A DNA stretch of 64,000 bases from Clostridium thermosuccinogenes (GTDB lineage Bacteria > Bacillota > Clostridia > Acetivibrionales > DSM-5807), in the NCBI RefSeq assembly GCF_002896855.1, contig NZ_CP021850.1:1079665-1143664 (forward strand). Direction: 5' to 3'. The position numbers and the translations under genes were made by a program. This document shows, piece by piece, positions 9,288 to 21,649 of the stretch. The notes below the pieces were generated by a model that saw nothing but the letters and a program-made list of their open reading frames with translations, made no database searches and was not told the origin of the DNA. The stretch's first letter is position 1; each line of letters begins with the position of its first letter.

Positions 9288-9983
9288 AGGTTATACTCGC
9301 AACTCTAAATTATTTAATTTGCATACACCTTTTACTTTATCTACACTGTTAAAATATTAACATTATATAAAATGTAGGTTTTCAAGTTTTTATAATTAAT
9401 CTTTTGATTGATATGTTCTATAGCTTTTATTATTTAATAATTCTTCTTTACCGCATAGATTACAATTGGGACACTATCTGTAAATTGTATGATTTTGGCT
9501 CACCATATACATAGTAGTCGAATAGTTGACTTCCACGTCAGTCTATTTAAAGAGTAATTGAAAAATTTACAGTAGGAAACTTGATTTGCTAATATATAGC
9601 ATAGCTTAATGTATGTCATGTTATACTGATACTATCCCTTAAGTGTTTTTCTAACTTTCTTTCTATATATGTTTAACAAAACATAACGTCTAGAACATAG
9701 TGTTATGAAAAAAGAACATACACATGTATTAACAGATTATTCTAATTATGATATATTATTACTATACTTCAATATATTTATTTGTGATGAAAGGAATGAT
9801 ATCATGCCACATGTAAGATCTCCTGATCTAGCAATAAGGCTCTCGCATATATCCATATCCTGACTATAGAACAGTGTTTTGATTTTGGATATAGTTAAGA
9901 GCCTATTATAAAGATTCATCAAAAAAGCTATTGGTGTAAATATCAACTATTTTACAAAAGAAAAAGTATATTCTTTATATGGA
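9288..9983. other. AT-rich non-coding stretch, possibly decayed coding sequence
   Basis: About 700 bp, much richer in A and T than neighbouring genes. Short frames with protein-like runs occur, such as 9705-9863 (52 codons starting MKKEHTHVLTDYSNYD), then fragments in other frames up to the next gene. None has a convincing ribosome binding site. I read it as a relic or accessory insertion, not as intact genes. Confidence 0.4.
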
Positions 9984-10928
9984 ATGAATGTTTATATTAT
10001 GGACAATTTTTTAAAAAGGTTACTCTCTGGTATACTCTGTAATTTATTAATAGTATTATCGTTTAGCAGTGGAGTTATGGCCACACCTAAAGATAAAGAT
10101 GCAGCGGAAGATACTATATTATTAGAGGAAAAATATAAGAAAGATGTTGATTTTGTCAAAGCTCAAATGGAAAAAGCAAAATCAGAGGTAAGTCTAGATG
10201 ACGTAGTTATAACATCAGAACTTAATAAATTAGGTGAGGAGTACAATACCTTCATAGAAGAAAAGATTAAAAAAGATAAAAAAGATCCAAATGATTTTGC
10301 AGTAAGAGAAGAGTATGCTAAAAAATATATAATAGAGTTTTCCAACAATGTAATACAGAAAGGTTCATTTATATTTGATTCTATATCTGGTGGTACATCT
10401 GCTATAGTGCCAGATCCAAATTTAACCAAAAATTTTGTTAGATCACAGTGGATAATAGGAGCAGGAATTCTTAATGCCGCAGGATACCCAATAGCTGCTC
10501 AGTGCTTATATAATTCTTTACAAGATAACCCTCCTACGCTTACTAGTGAGGTAGGAGGAAATGCATCAAATCAAGTTAAGAATACTAAAGCGTGCGAGAA
10601 ATTGCTTTCCGATTTTAAGAGTAAACTTGAAAAGCAAACTGGTAAATATTACAGTGAATCGGGCAGTATGACTTTGACTGAGGATAATGCTACTAAAGAT
10701 TTATTCTTAGCTTTGCACAAAGTAGGGACATTAACAGCTGCAGAAAAGATTAATGGTACATGGAATATCTATTTATGGGTATACGATACGTATGATTTTG
10801 AATGGTCTAATTATAGTGATATAACTAATGAGTTTGTATTGCTGGTTAACAATTATGCAACTATTTCTCAAGCTATTGGTGCAATAGTTCCATATCCTAT
10901 AAATATTTACATACAAGATTCTAAATAG
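9984..10928 (+). CDS. Secreted protein of unknown function
   Basis: A 314-residue protein with a Sec signal peptide in residues ~10-33 (hydrophobic core LLSGILCNLLIVLSF, likely cleavage after VMA). A charged, lysine-rich helical region covers about 38-115. A C-terminal beta-like domain contains WNIYLWVYDTYDFEW and ends with a hydrophobic IGAIVPYPINIYI run. I do not recognise the family. Start codons at residue 1 and residue 6 both lack a strong ribosome binding site. Codon use is AT-rich like the flanks and unlike the core genes, suggesting acquisition. A terminator follows; the transposon lies 700 bp downstream. Confidence 0.7.
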   Translation: MNVYIMDNFLKRLLSGILCNLLIVLSFSSGVMATPKDKDAAEDTILLEEKYKKDVDFVKAQMEKAKSEVSLDDVVITSELNKLGEEYNTFIEEKIKKDKKDPNDFAVREEYAKKYIIEFSNNVIQKGSFIFDSISGGTSAIVPDPNLTKNFVRSQWIIGAGILNAAGYPIAAQCLYNSLQDNPPTLTSEVGGNASNQVKNTKACEKLLSDFKSKLEKQTGKYYSESGSMTLTEDNATKDLFLALHKVGTLTAAEKINGTWNIYLWVYDTYDFEWSNYSDITNEFVLLVNNYATISQAIGAIVPYPINIYIQDSK

Positions 10929-10946
10929 TTAAGAATTTTATAATAA

Positions 10947-10981
10947 AATAATGTTGCAGTTAATTTGCAGCATTATTTTTT
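10947..10981 (+). terminator. Intrinsic terminator
   Basis: A 12-bp stem (AATAATGTTGCA with TGCAGCATTATT, one G-T pair) with a 7-nt loop and a T tract, 18 bp after the secreted-protein gene. Confidence 0.8.
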
Positions 10982-11074
10982 GTGAAGAAAAGTAAACAAC
11001 ATACCAGGCAAATGGAATAAAAAGGCCTATGCTTTTGAAGTAAAAGCCTCTTAATTGTACAAGGAGTATGTTAA

Positions 11075-11545
11075 ATGCAAATTATAAAATATAAAAGATG
11101 GATATTTTTAATTTTAATTGTATTAGCTATTTACTCAACTATAATATTTATATTTGTAAAAAACTTTCCTTTGATAGCGCATAACCTTATTGAATGGTTT
11201 GTATCTGAAGCTGCAGAAGAATATAATGGTAGAGTTGAGATGCCTAATGATTATGCGTTATATAGAGTTTATCCTGGAAAAAACATTATAGTGCAAGAAA
11301 GTAGTGAATATATTTATAAAACTTACATTGGTGCAGACATCAAAGAAGTTGGCTGGAATGAAAGGTATATTATTTATAAAAGAATAACTCCAAATAATGC
11401 TTTAGAAATAGGGTTAATAGATACTAAGGAAAATGAAATATCCCATCTGTCCGAAAATGAAGTTGATGAAAAAATACTTGAATTACAAGGATACGGAAAT
11501 ATCGAGATTAAAAAGGTTGAATCCTTATTTCCGAAAGCTAGATAA
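11075..11545 (+). CDS. Membrane-anchored small protein of unknown function
   Basis: A 156-residue protein with one N-terminal membrane segment (residues 9-28, WIFLILIVLAIYSTIIFIFV) and an extracytoplasmic domain. The motif MPNDYALYRVYPGKNIIV followed by short beta strands recalls DUF3997-like small envelope proteins of Firmicutes, but this is a weak impression. The start follows AAGGAG at good spacing. It lies in the AT-rich island between a terminator and the transposon, in the same orientation as the secreted protein at 9984. A shared role is possible but unproven. Confidence 0.6.
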   Translation: MQIIKYKRWIFLILIVLAIYSTIIFIFVKNFPLIAHNLIEWFVSEAAEEYNGRVEMPNDYALYRVYPGKNIIVQESSEYIYKTYIGADIKEVGWNERYIIYKRITPNNALEIGLIDTKENEISHLSENEVDEKILELQGYGNIEIKKVESLFPKAR

Positions 11546-11650
11546 GAAAAATGTCAAACTAATGATATGAACATTACATGCAGGTATTTGGTGTTTTCCT
11601 CCCCAATAATACAGAATCATATTGAGGTATAAGTGTCGCTGTTCGGCCTC

Positions 11651-11696
11651 TTTGACCGCAATCTGCTCATTCTTTTTGACCGCTAGTTTTGCTCAT
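11651..11696. repeat. Direct repeats at the transposon left end (likely transposase-binding sites)
   Basis: Two related copies begin TTTGACCGC and end GCTCAT, at 11651-11670 and 11675-11696, offset by 24 bp. Paired sites inside the end are typical of TnsB/IstA-type elements. A matching inverted copy at the right end was not found. Confidence 0.55.
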
Positions 11697-11735
11697 TAGC
11701 CCTGTCCGCAGATGTATACGGACAGGGCATATTAA

Positions 11736-12548
11736 CTACCAGTTCAATTCTTCCTCAACAATAAGCCTTACCACATGATCGTCTATGATTTTTTTCTGTA
11801 CCTGTGCCCCATGTAAAAGGCAAGCTGTACACGCCCGGTTGATTTTTCGCGGTACTCCATGAGAATATTCATATATCTCGTCTACCGCCATATCCGTAAA
11901 TATCTCCCGGCTTTCTCCTGCATACTCCAGGTGCTTTCTTATGTATTCACCGGTTCTTTGCCGATCATATGGCATCATATGATATCGGATATCTATTCGC
12001 TGGCATATTGCCTCATATATCTGCTTCTTCAGGATGTCCTTCAACTCACTCTGGCCTACCAGGATTAAACTCATTGGGTTATACGAATCCATCCTGAAGT
12101 TTAGTAAAAACCGGATTTCCTCCAGCATCTCCCTTGAAAGTAGGTGTGCCTCATCTGTGATGATTATAGGAATACGTCTCTGTATTTCAATCAGGTTGCT
12201 GATCTCTCTCGTTAGTTGTCGTTTTGCATCGCTCCTGTAGAATTTCGCTTCACATCCCAGCTGGTTCAATACTTCCCAGTAAAAATTCCTCGGTGTCAAC
12301 GCCGAATCGCTTATGTACATTACCTTGTACCGGTTGCTGTCCAGCGCCCCAACAAACTTCCTTATGGCTGTGGTCTTTCCTGTACCAACATCTCCCGTTA
12401 TCACTGCAAACAACCGGTTCCGGGCCGCATACTCAAGCCTGCTGCAGACCTCTTCCAGCTCCGGATTGCTATACAAATGCTTCTCCGGTATATCCCGGGT
12501 GAACGGCGTGTGCAGAAAGTTGTAGTACTGCTCAAACATTTCTGTCAC
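11736..12548 (-). CDS. ExeA/TniB/TnsC-like AAA+ ATPase of a transposon
   Basis: A 270-residue AAA+ protein with Walker A GDVGTGKTT at about residues 52-60, Walker B IIITDEAH near 128-135, and sensor/arginine-finger features in ICQRIDIRY. The C-terminal lid resembles the ExeA/TniB/TnsC group more than IstB/DnaC. In such elements the ATPase binds target DNA and activates the DDE transposase. It overlaps the transposase gene by 17 bp, which implies coupling. A 10-bp perfect hairpin (GCCCTGTCCG, 11699-11728) follows the stop codon. Confidence 0.88.
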   Translation of the reverse strand: MTEMFEQYYNFLHTPFTRDIPEKHLYSNPELEEVCSRLEYAARNRLFAVITGDVGTGKTTAIRKFVGALDSNRYKVMYISDSALTPRNFYWEVLNQLGCEAKFYRSDAKRQLTREISNLIEIQRRIPIIITDEAHLLSREMLEEIRFLLNFRMDSYNPMSLILVGQSELKDILKKQIYEAICQRIDIRYHMMPYDRQRTGEYIRKHLEYAGESREIFTDMAVDEIYEYSHGVPRKINRACTACLLHGAQVQKKIIDDHVVRLIVEEELNW

Positions 12549-13866
12549 CGCCCTTCATGCTCCTGAAGGTTAATGCTCCGGTCTGCCGTTTTTGCCTCTT
12601 TTCATTCTCGCTCTCATATATTTTTAATAGCCGTGAATGAGTCGCCGATTTCGTTGCTGGTGTTTTTTCAACCTTTGAGCAGTATTCCCCAACCTTCAGC
12701 GGGGTTGCTGTCTTTCGGCGCTCACCATTGTACCATATCTCCAGAAGGCTCATATCAAAAGGATCATACCGCACATCCACTTTTTTGCCTATGTATTCGA
12801 TTCCGGCTTCATATTCTATCCCTTGCAGCTTGAAACAGCCTGTGTTGTCAACTTTCCTTGTATCTTCCCATAAAAATGCGTCCCGGCATTCTTCAGGAGT
12901 TGCAAACCGCACCTTCTTTGGATCACTTGCATACGCCTGCGATGGAGAAACCCCTTTTAAACTGCTATGAGGCTTCCCGTTGTACCCTTCATCCAGCCAT
13001 ACCCGAAATTTGCGGTTAAGTTCCTCCAGGCTTTTTGCTTTCTCCAGCGATATCTCCTGGAAAAACTCTTCAACTGTGGCATTGAACCTCTCAATCTTGC
13101 CTTTGCTCTCCGGAGAATACGCCTTTGTGTTCATGTGACGGATTCCCAGCTTTGCACATGCTACTCTGAACCATTTCGAGATAAATACCTTGCCATTGTC
13201 AACGTATACTGCCTCCGGCTTGCCGTATTTCAATATTGCCTTGCGAAAACTGTCTTCCAATATCGGAAGCCTCTGATTGTCGTAAAATTCTGCATGACAC
13301 ACCAGCCTCGTCGCATCGTCAATAAATGCCACCATGTATGTCCGTTTCTTACCGCCGTCGGCAGTCGGTATGTACGGACCGTATTTGATATCTGCCTGCC
13401 ACAATGTGTTCCTTCCGTTTTTGACGAACCGGCGGGCTGTCGTTCCTTCTATACGAACATTTCTGAAGTCTTTTGCACCAAAGCCCATCTTCAAAAGATG
13501 CCTGGACAAGGTGCTTCTGGAGACACTTCCTTTTTTGACAATCCCTTCGCCTTCAAGGATCTTTATGATCCTCCTGACACTTCTCTCCGGCAGTTCCTGT
13601 TTTATTTCGATTGCCCGATCTAATATTTCCTGAGATATCGCTCTTTGTTGCCCTGTATCTTTTCGTATCTTTGGTAATAGCCCTTCGTAACCATTCTCCC
13701 GGTACGCTGCAAGATACCTCCGAAGTGTCCTTTCCGAAATTCCTTCCCTCTCAAGTATCTCCTGCCGTATTCTCCGCTTTTCCGCCTCATCCAGATCCGG
13801 CTGCAATAGCGGCGATATGATCTCATGTTTCTTTAATGCTTTTTCCAATACTTCATTGTTTATCAT
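12532..13866 (-). CDS. DDE (integrase-core) transposase, TnsB/IstA/Mu-A-like
   Basis: A 444-residue protein. Two helix-turn-helix regions occupy about residues 30-130 (SERTLRRYLAAYRENG, SRSTLSRHLLKMGF). The catalytic triad is visible: Asp159 in WQADIKYG, Asp223 in YVDNGK and Glu259 in GKIERFN, with the 35-residue D-E spacing of DD35E enzymes. A C-terminal Mu-type beta-barrel follows at about 335-400. It appears intact, so the element may still be active. Its partner ATPase overlaps its 3' end, and the DUF6431 gene precedes it by 78 bp. Confidence 0.9.
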   Translation of the reverse strand: MINNEVLEKALKKHEIISPLLQPDLDEAEKRRIRQEILEREGISERTLRRYLAAYRENGYEGLLPKIRKDTGQQRAISQEILDRAIEIKQELPERSVRRIIKILEGEGIVKKGSVSRSTLSRHLLKMGFGAKDFRNVRIEGTTARRFVKNGRNTLWQADIKYGPYIPTADGGKKRTYMVAFIDDATRLVCHAEFYDNQRLPILEDSFRKAILKYGKPEAVYVDNGKVFISKWFRVACAKLGIRHMNTKAYSPESKGKIERFNATVEEFFQEISLEKAKSLEELNRKFRVWLDEGYNGKPHSSLKGVSPSQAYASDPKKVRFATPEECRDAFLWEDTRKVDNTGCFKLQGIEYEAGIEYIGKKVDVRYDPFDMSLLEIWYNGERRKTATPLKVGEYCSKVEKTPATKSATHSRLLKIYESENEKRQKRQTGALTFRSMKGGDRNV

Positions 13867-13944
13867 TTCGATCCCTCCTGTGCTTTTTCCTAAAGCCTAT
13901 CAGAAGGGAACTCCGGACAGCTACGCAAACTATGTGGGAATTTT

Positions 13945-14511
13945 CTATACAAATACTCCTGCCAGATGATTTGTTAGCCACATATTCGTTTCACCTATGG
14001 CAAGATGGCTGCTTTCTATCTGCGGCAGTAACCCAAGCAGCCGCTCAATCATGTGGAATACCTTTGTTTCTATCATCTCCAGCTCATTGACAAACTTGCC
14101 ATAATACCTGTACAGTATAGCTCTTAATGCTCCTGCAGCTTGCCGCCCCCGTTGCCTGAATTCTTCTACCCACCGCCTTAATGTGGATATGCTGGCGGCA
14201 GTCTCAATCTCCTCAAGAGGTATACCGTCCTCCTGGTCCCGAAGGACCAGCTCGCTATCACAAGCCGAGTAATGCTTATACGGCCTGATGAAATCCGGTA
14301 TGATTGCATGTGTCTTCCCACACTTGCTACAGATTACACGGAATATGTTAATCCATTCAATTTCCTCGCCCATATGCACATGACGTGCATATCTGTCATG
14401 AAAGGTTGTTTTCCCGCCGCATTTCGGGCATATCAACTCCAGCCTTTCCAAAAATTTTAAACAATTTCTGCGATACTCCTTAACATTCCGCCCCAGATAT
14501 GCTATTATCAT
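13945..14511 (-). CDS. DUF6431-type zinc-binding protein of the transposon
   Basis: A 188-residue protein with two CxxC knuckles (CPKCG near residue 29, CSKCG near residue 61) that should bind one zinc. A helix-turn-helix-like region follows (LEEIETAASISTLRRWVEEF, about 99-118), then a helical tail. I assign DUF6431 from memory of proteins that accompany this transposase-ATPase pair. A zinc ribbon plus HTH next to a TnsB/TnsC-like pair suggests a TniQ-like target-selection or end-binding role; that is inference. Confidence 0.7.
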   Translation of the reverse strand: MIIAYLGRNVKEYRRNCLKFLERLELICPKCGGKTTFHDRYARHVHMGEEIEWINIFRVICSKCGKTHAIIPDFIRPYKHYSACDSELVLRDQEDGIPLEEIETAASISTLRRWVEEFRQRGRQAAGALRAILYRYYGKFVNELEMIETKVFHMIERLLGLLPQIESSHLAIGETNMWLTNHLAGVFV

Positions 14512-14544
14512 ATTACAAATGTGTTAAAGGGCTTTGAGGGTTAG

Positions 14545-14727
14545 GTGCTGGAACACTTAACATATATATTCAAAGCTCTTATCATATCCTCCTTTTTTTC
14601 TTCCAGGAAGATATTAGCATACGTGCAAACGGTCACGCAACTTGAGCAACTCCGGGACATTTATCCGGGGCAGAAACAGTATAAGGAGATGCAGCAGGAA
14701 AGAAGGCATAAGCTGACCGCAACATGA
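14545..14727 (+). pseudogene. Possible orphan C-terminal gene fragment beside the transposon
   Basis: The last ~35 codons before the stop at 14727 (AYVQTVTQLEQLRDIYPGQ, then a charged tail) look like real protein, while the first part of the frame does not. There is no ribosome binding site. It may be the tail of a gene cut by the transposon insertion. The parent family is not recognised. Confidence 0.25.
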
Positions 14728-15234
14728 TTATAGGTGTAAGCAACTATTGAAAGTCTATATTGAAAACCCAAGTCATACCTGACAACTAGAATGGGAAAAC
14801 ATACAAAACCGTATCAGGTCAAAATAAACAGTATATAATATAAAAGCATAACAGATATATATGAAAAAGCATGTATAAGCCTTCAAAGGAAGAATCCGAC
14901 GTAAATCTATCTATGATAGATGAAAAGATAGTATTGAGATAACGGTTTAGTTCCGGAGGGAATAAAATTTGACCGATGCGCAAATAATATACAAGGAAAA
15001 CTATATATAAATTATATATAGTGGACATAGATTTTATACTGGAGACATAAACATTATACCGGAATGATAAAGTAAAAGTGCAGCCGTATGTAAAAAGGTT
15101 ATTTTATAACTGTGACCTCGAATCTTTCAGAATGCAAATTGGGGATATCGCAGTAAACTGCCTTTGATCCGGCCGGCATGGAGCAAACGTAGAATGGCTT
15201 AATGCTATAACTGCAGCAAATTTACTAAACCTAC
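14728..15234. other. Region upstream of the rRNA operon, no gene recognised
   Basis: About 500 bp of AT-rich sequence with a TTTGACCGATGCGC motif near 14970 that resembles the transposon-end repeats but in direct orientation. No ORF with a ribosome binding site and no RNA gene was seen. Confidence 0.4.
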
Positions 15235-15264
15235 TTGACAGAAATATCATTCCTATGATATTAT
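15235..15264 (+). promoter_or_regulatory. rRNA promoter P1
   Basis: TTGACA, 18-bp spacer, TATTAT, about 265 bp before the mature 16S 5' end. Confidence 0.7.
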
Positions 15265-15347
15265 GTAAAAGCTGTTTCCGATGAACACAGCATAAGGAAC
15301 TGAGATTCAATCAATAGAGATTGGCAATAAGTTCTAGAAAAAAGTTG

Positions 15348-15376
15348 TTGACATCGGCAAAACAGCATGATATAAT
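15348..15376 (+). promoter_or_regulatory. rRNA promoter P2 (perfect consensus)
   Basis: TTGACA, 17-bp spacer, TATAAT: a perfect sigma-A consensus, about 150 bp before the mature 16S. A GC-rich GCCGCTTC/GAGGCGGC hairpin lies at the expected start of transcription. Confidence 0.85.
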
Positions 15377-15527
15377 AATCAAGCCGCTTCGGTGAGGCGG
15401 CAAAAAAATTGGACTTTGAAAAGTAAACAGTGTAAAGACAAAGGGAACTCGAAAATGAATTTGAGTTACGTGCTTATAAAAGCTAGTAAGTAAACAGAGC
15501 CAAAAGGCTTTTGAATAAAAGAAATCT

Positions 15528-17236
<1,709 letters not shown>

Positions 17237-17385
17237 CGGTCCGAATCTGATGGATAGCATCAGGTGAGGACGAGTCTTCTGGTCGATACCGGATAACAGA
17301 AATGTTACCGGTTAAAGAGTTCCTTGTCTACACTGTTTAGTTTTCAAAGCCCAATGAGGTTTTGAAAAAAAAGAAAAAGTACTGG

Positions 17386-17414
17386 TTGACATTTAAACGG
17401 CAACCATGTATAAT
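17386..17414 (+). promoter_or_regulatory. Internal promoter in the 16S-23S spacer
   Basis: TTGACA, 17-bp spacer, TATAAT: perfect consensus, 60 bp before tRNA-Ala. It could drive tRNA-Ala, 23S and 5S independently of 16S. Confidence 0.75.
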
Positions 17415-17473
17415 AGTAAATCCACAGTTGATACTTGACTCACTAAGCTGTCAAAGGTCAACTGATTTAACGT

Positions 17474-17549
17474 GGGGGTATAGCTCAGTTGGGAGAGCAC
17501 CTGCCTTGCAAGCAGGGGGTCATGAGTTCGAATCTCATTATCTCCACCA
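17474..17549 (+). tRNA. tRNA-Ala (anticodon TGC)
   Basis: A 76-nt cloverleaf: acceptor GGGGGTA paired with TATCTCC (with G-T pairs), D arm GCTCAGTTGGGAGAGC, anticodon loop CTTGCAA with TGC, T arm GAGTTCGAATCTC, and an encoded CCA end. Its place between 16S and 23S is standard. Confidence 0.97.
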
Positions 17550-17583
17550 CAGCGCCTAAAAGGCGCATAAAACTTGCACTTTG

Positions 17584-20772
<3,189 letters not shown>

Positions 20773-20926
20773 GAGAGTGCAAGAAATTGCACAAAGTTTA
20801 TAAAATTGTCAGATGCAAGTAGTGCAAGGAAGCCGACTGCTGAGGAACGGAATTTATGAAAGATAAATGAGTACCGGAGGCAGGAAGGCTGACGCAGCAA
20901 TACGAAGCATATCACAATTTTAGATA

Positions 20927-21043
20927 TCTGGTGGCAATAACGAGAAGGAAACACCCGTACCCATTCCGAACACGGCAGTTAAGCTTCTCAGTGCCGATGA
21001 TACTTGGACGGAGACGTCCTGGGAAAGTAGGTCGCTGCCAGAT
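20927..21043 (+). rRNA. 5S ribosomal RNA
   Basis: A 117-nt gene from TCTGGTGGCAATAACGAGAA to GTCGCTGCCAGAT, with CCATTCCGAACACGGCAGTT in the middle. The ends pair (TCTGGTGGC with GCTGCCAGA). It lies about 225 nt after 23S, across a spacer with several inverted repeats. Confidence 0.95.
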
Positions 21044-21052
21044 TTATATCAG

Positions 21053-21082
21053 AACCCTGAGGTTATTCATCTCAGGGTTTTG
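21053..21082 (+). terminator. rRNA operon terminator
   Basis: A 9-bp perfect stem AACCCTGAG/CTCAGGGTT with a 9-nt loop and a T-rich tail, directly after 5S. Confidence 0.9.
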
Positions 21083-21253
21083 TTGTATTTATGAAAGTCA
21101 TCTTCATGTCCAGTCAAACTATTAGTCCTTCCTGACTGCGAAAAACAGCAAATTATGATAAAATATTAAACGATTATAAAACGGTGGAGTATAAGCTCAT
21201 GCTTCATGGACATCTTTTCCGAAAGGATGATATTGTTGGGCTGTGAAGGAGAT

Positions 21254-21649
21254 ATGATGACTCAGGAAAAAGGGATAAAGGGAGACACGGTTGAAAGAGT
21301 CTTAAAAGTGTTAAGAAATATCCGTACCGGTGTAACTATTGAAGAATACAGCTTGCAGGATGCAATTGCCCATCTTTTAATGGCATCGGGAATACCCTTC
21401 AAAAAAGAATACAAGCTGGCTCCGAGAAACAGAATTGATTTTTTTGTTGAGGGAGGAGTCGGAATTGAAGTTAAAAAAGGGAAGCCCAATCGCACGGATG
21501 TTGTAAGACAGCTTGAAAGATATGCGTCTTTTGGCGATATTAATACTATAATACTGGTGGTGGAAAGAAGCGTTAACATACCGGCAAGGATTAACGGCAA
21601 AAGGTGCATACTGTTTGGATTAAACCGACTATGGGGAGTTGCTTTATAA
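21254..21649 (+). CDS. Small PD-(D/E)XK nuclease-like protein coupled to a SNF2 helicase
   Basis: A 131-residue protein. The ATG at 21254 is chosen because GAAGGAGAT lies just upstream; an in-frame ATG at 21206 has none. The core shows the PD-(D/E)XK pattern: Asp in NRIDFFV, then GIEVKKGK with the ExK pair, followed by a helix VVRQLERYASFG and a strand TIILVVER. These are the expected catalytic Asp, Glu and Lys of the restriction-endonuclease fold. Its TAA overlaps the ATG of the helicase gene by one base (TAATG), so the two are translationally coupled. Function is probably DNA cleavage or repair; exact family not recognised. Confidence 0.7.
   Translation: MMTQEKGIKGDTVERVLKVLRNIRTGVTIEEYSLQDAIAHLLMASGIPFKKEYKLAPRNRIDFFVEGGVGIEVKKGKPNRTDVVRQLERYASFGDINTIILVVERSVNIPARINGKRCILFGLNRLWGVAL

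Larger units (their letters stand above)
11634..14555 (-). mobile_element. Three-gene transposon (DDE transposase, ExeA/TnsC-like ATPase, DUF6431 protein)
   Basis: Three minus-strand genes in the order DUF6431, DDE transposase, AAA ATPase form a unit. The left boundary is proposed at TGTCGC (11634) because transposase-binding-like direct repeats lie just inside it. The right boundary is placed at ACA (14555) because TAAGTGT at the left edge is matched by an inverted ACACTTA there. I could not find a target-site duplication, so both ends are approximate. Confidence 0.6.

Noticed and set aside
9746-9946. 66-codon minus-strand frame in the AT-rich gap
   Set aside because: AT-rich sequence without a ribosome binding site; the plus-strand frame at 9705 overlaps it and is equally weak.
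14960-14990. Right end of the transposon at TTTGACCGATGCGC
   Set aside because: The motif resembles the left-end repeats but is in direct orientation; an end should be inverted.
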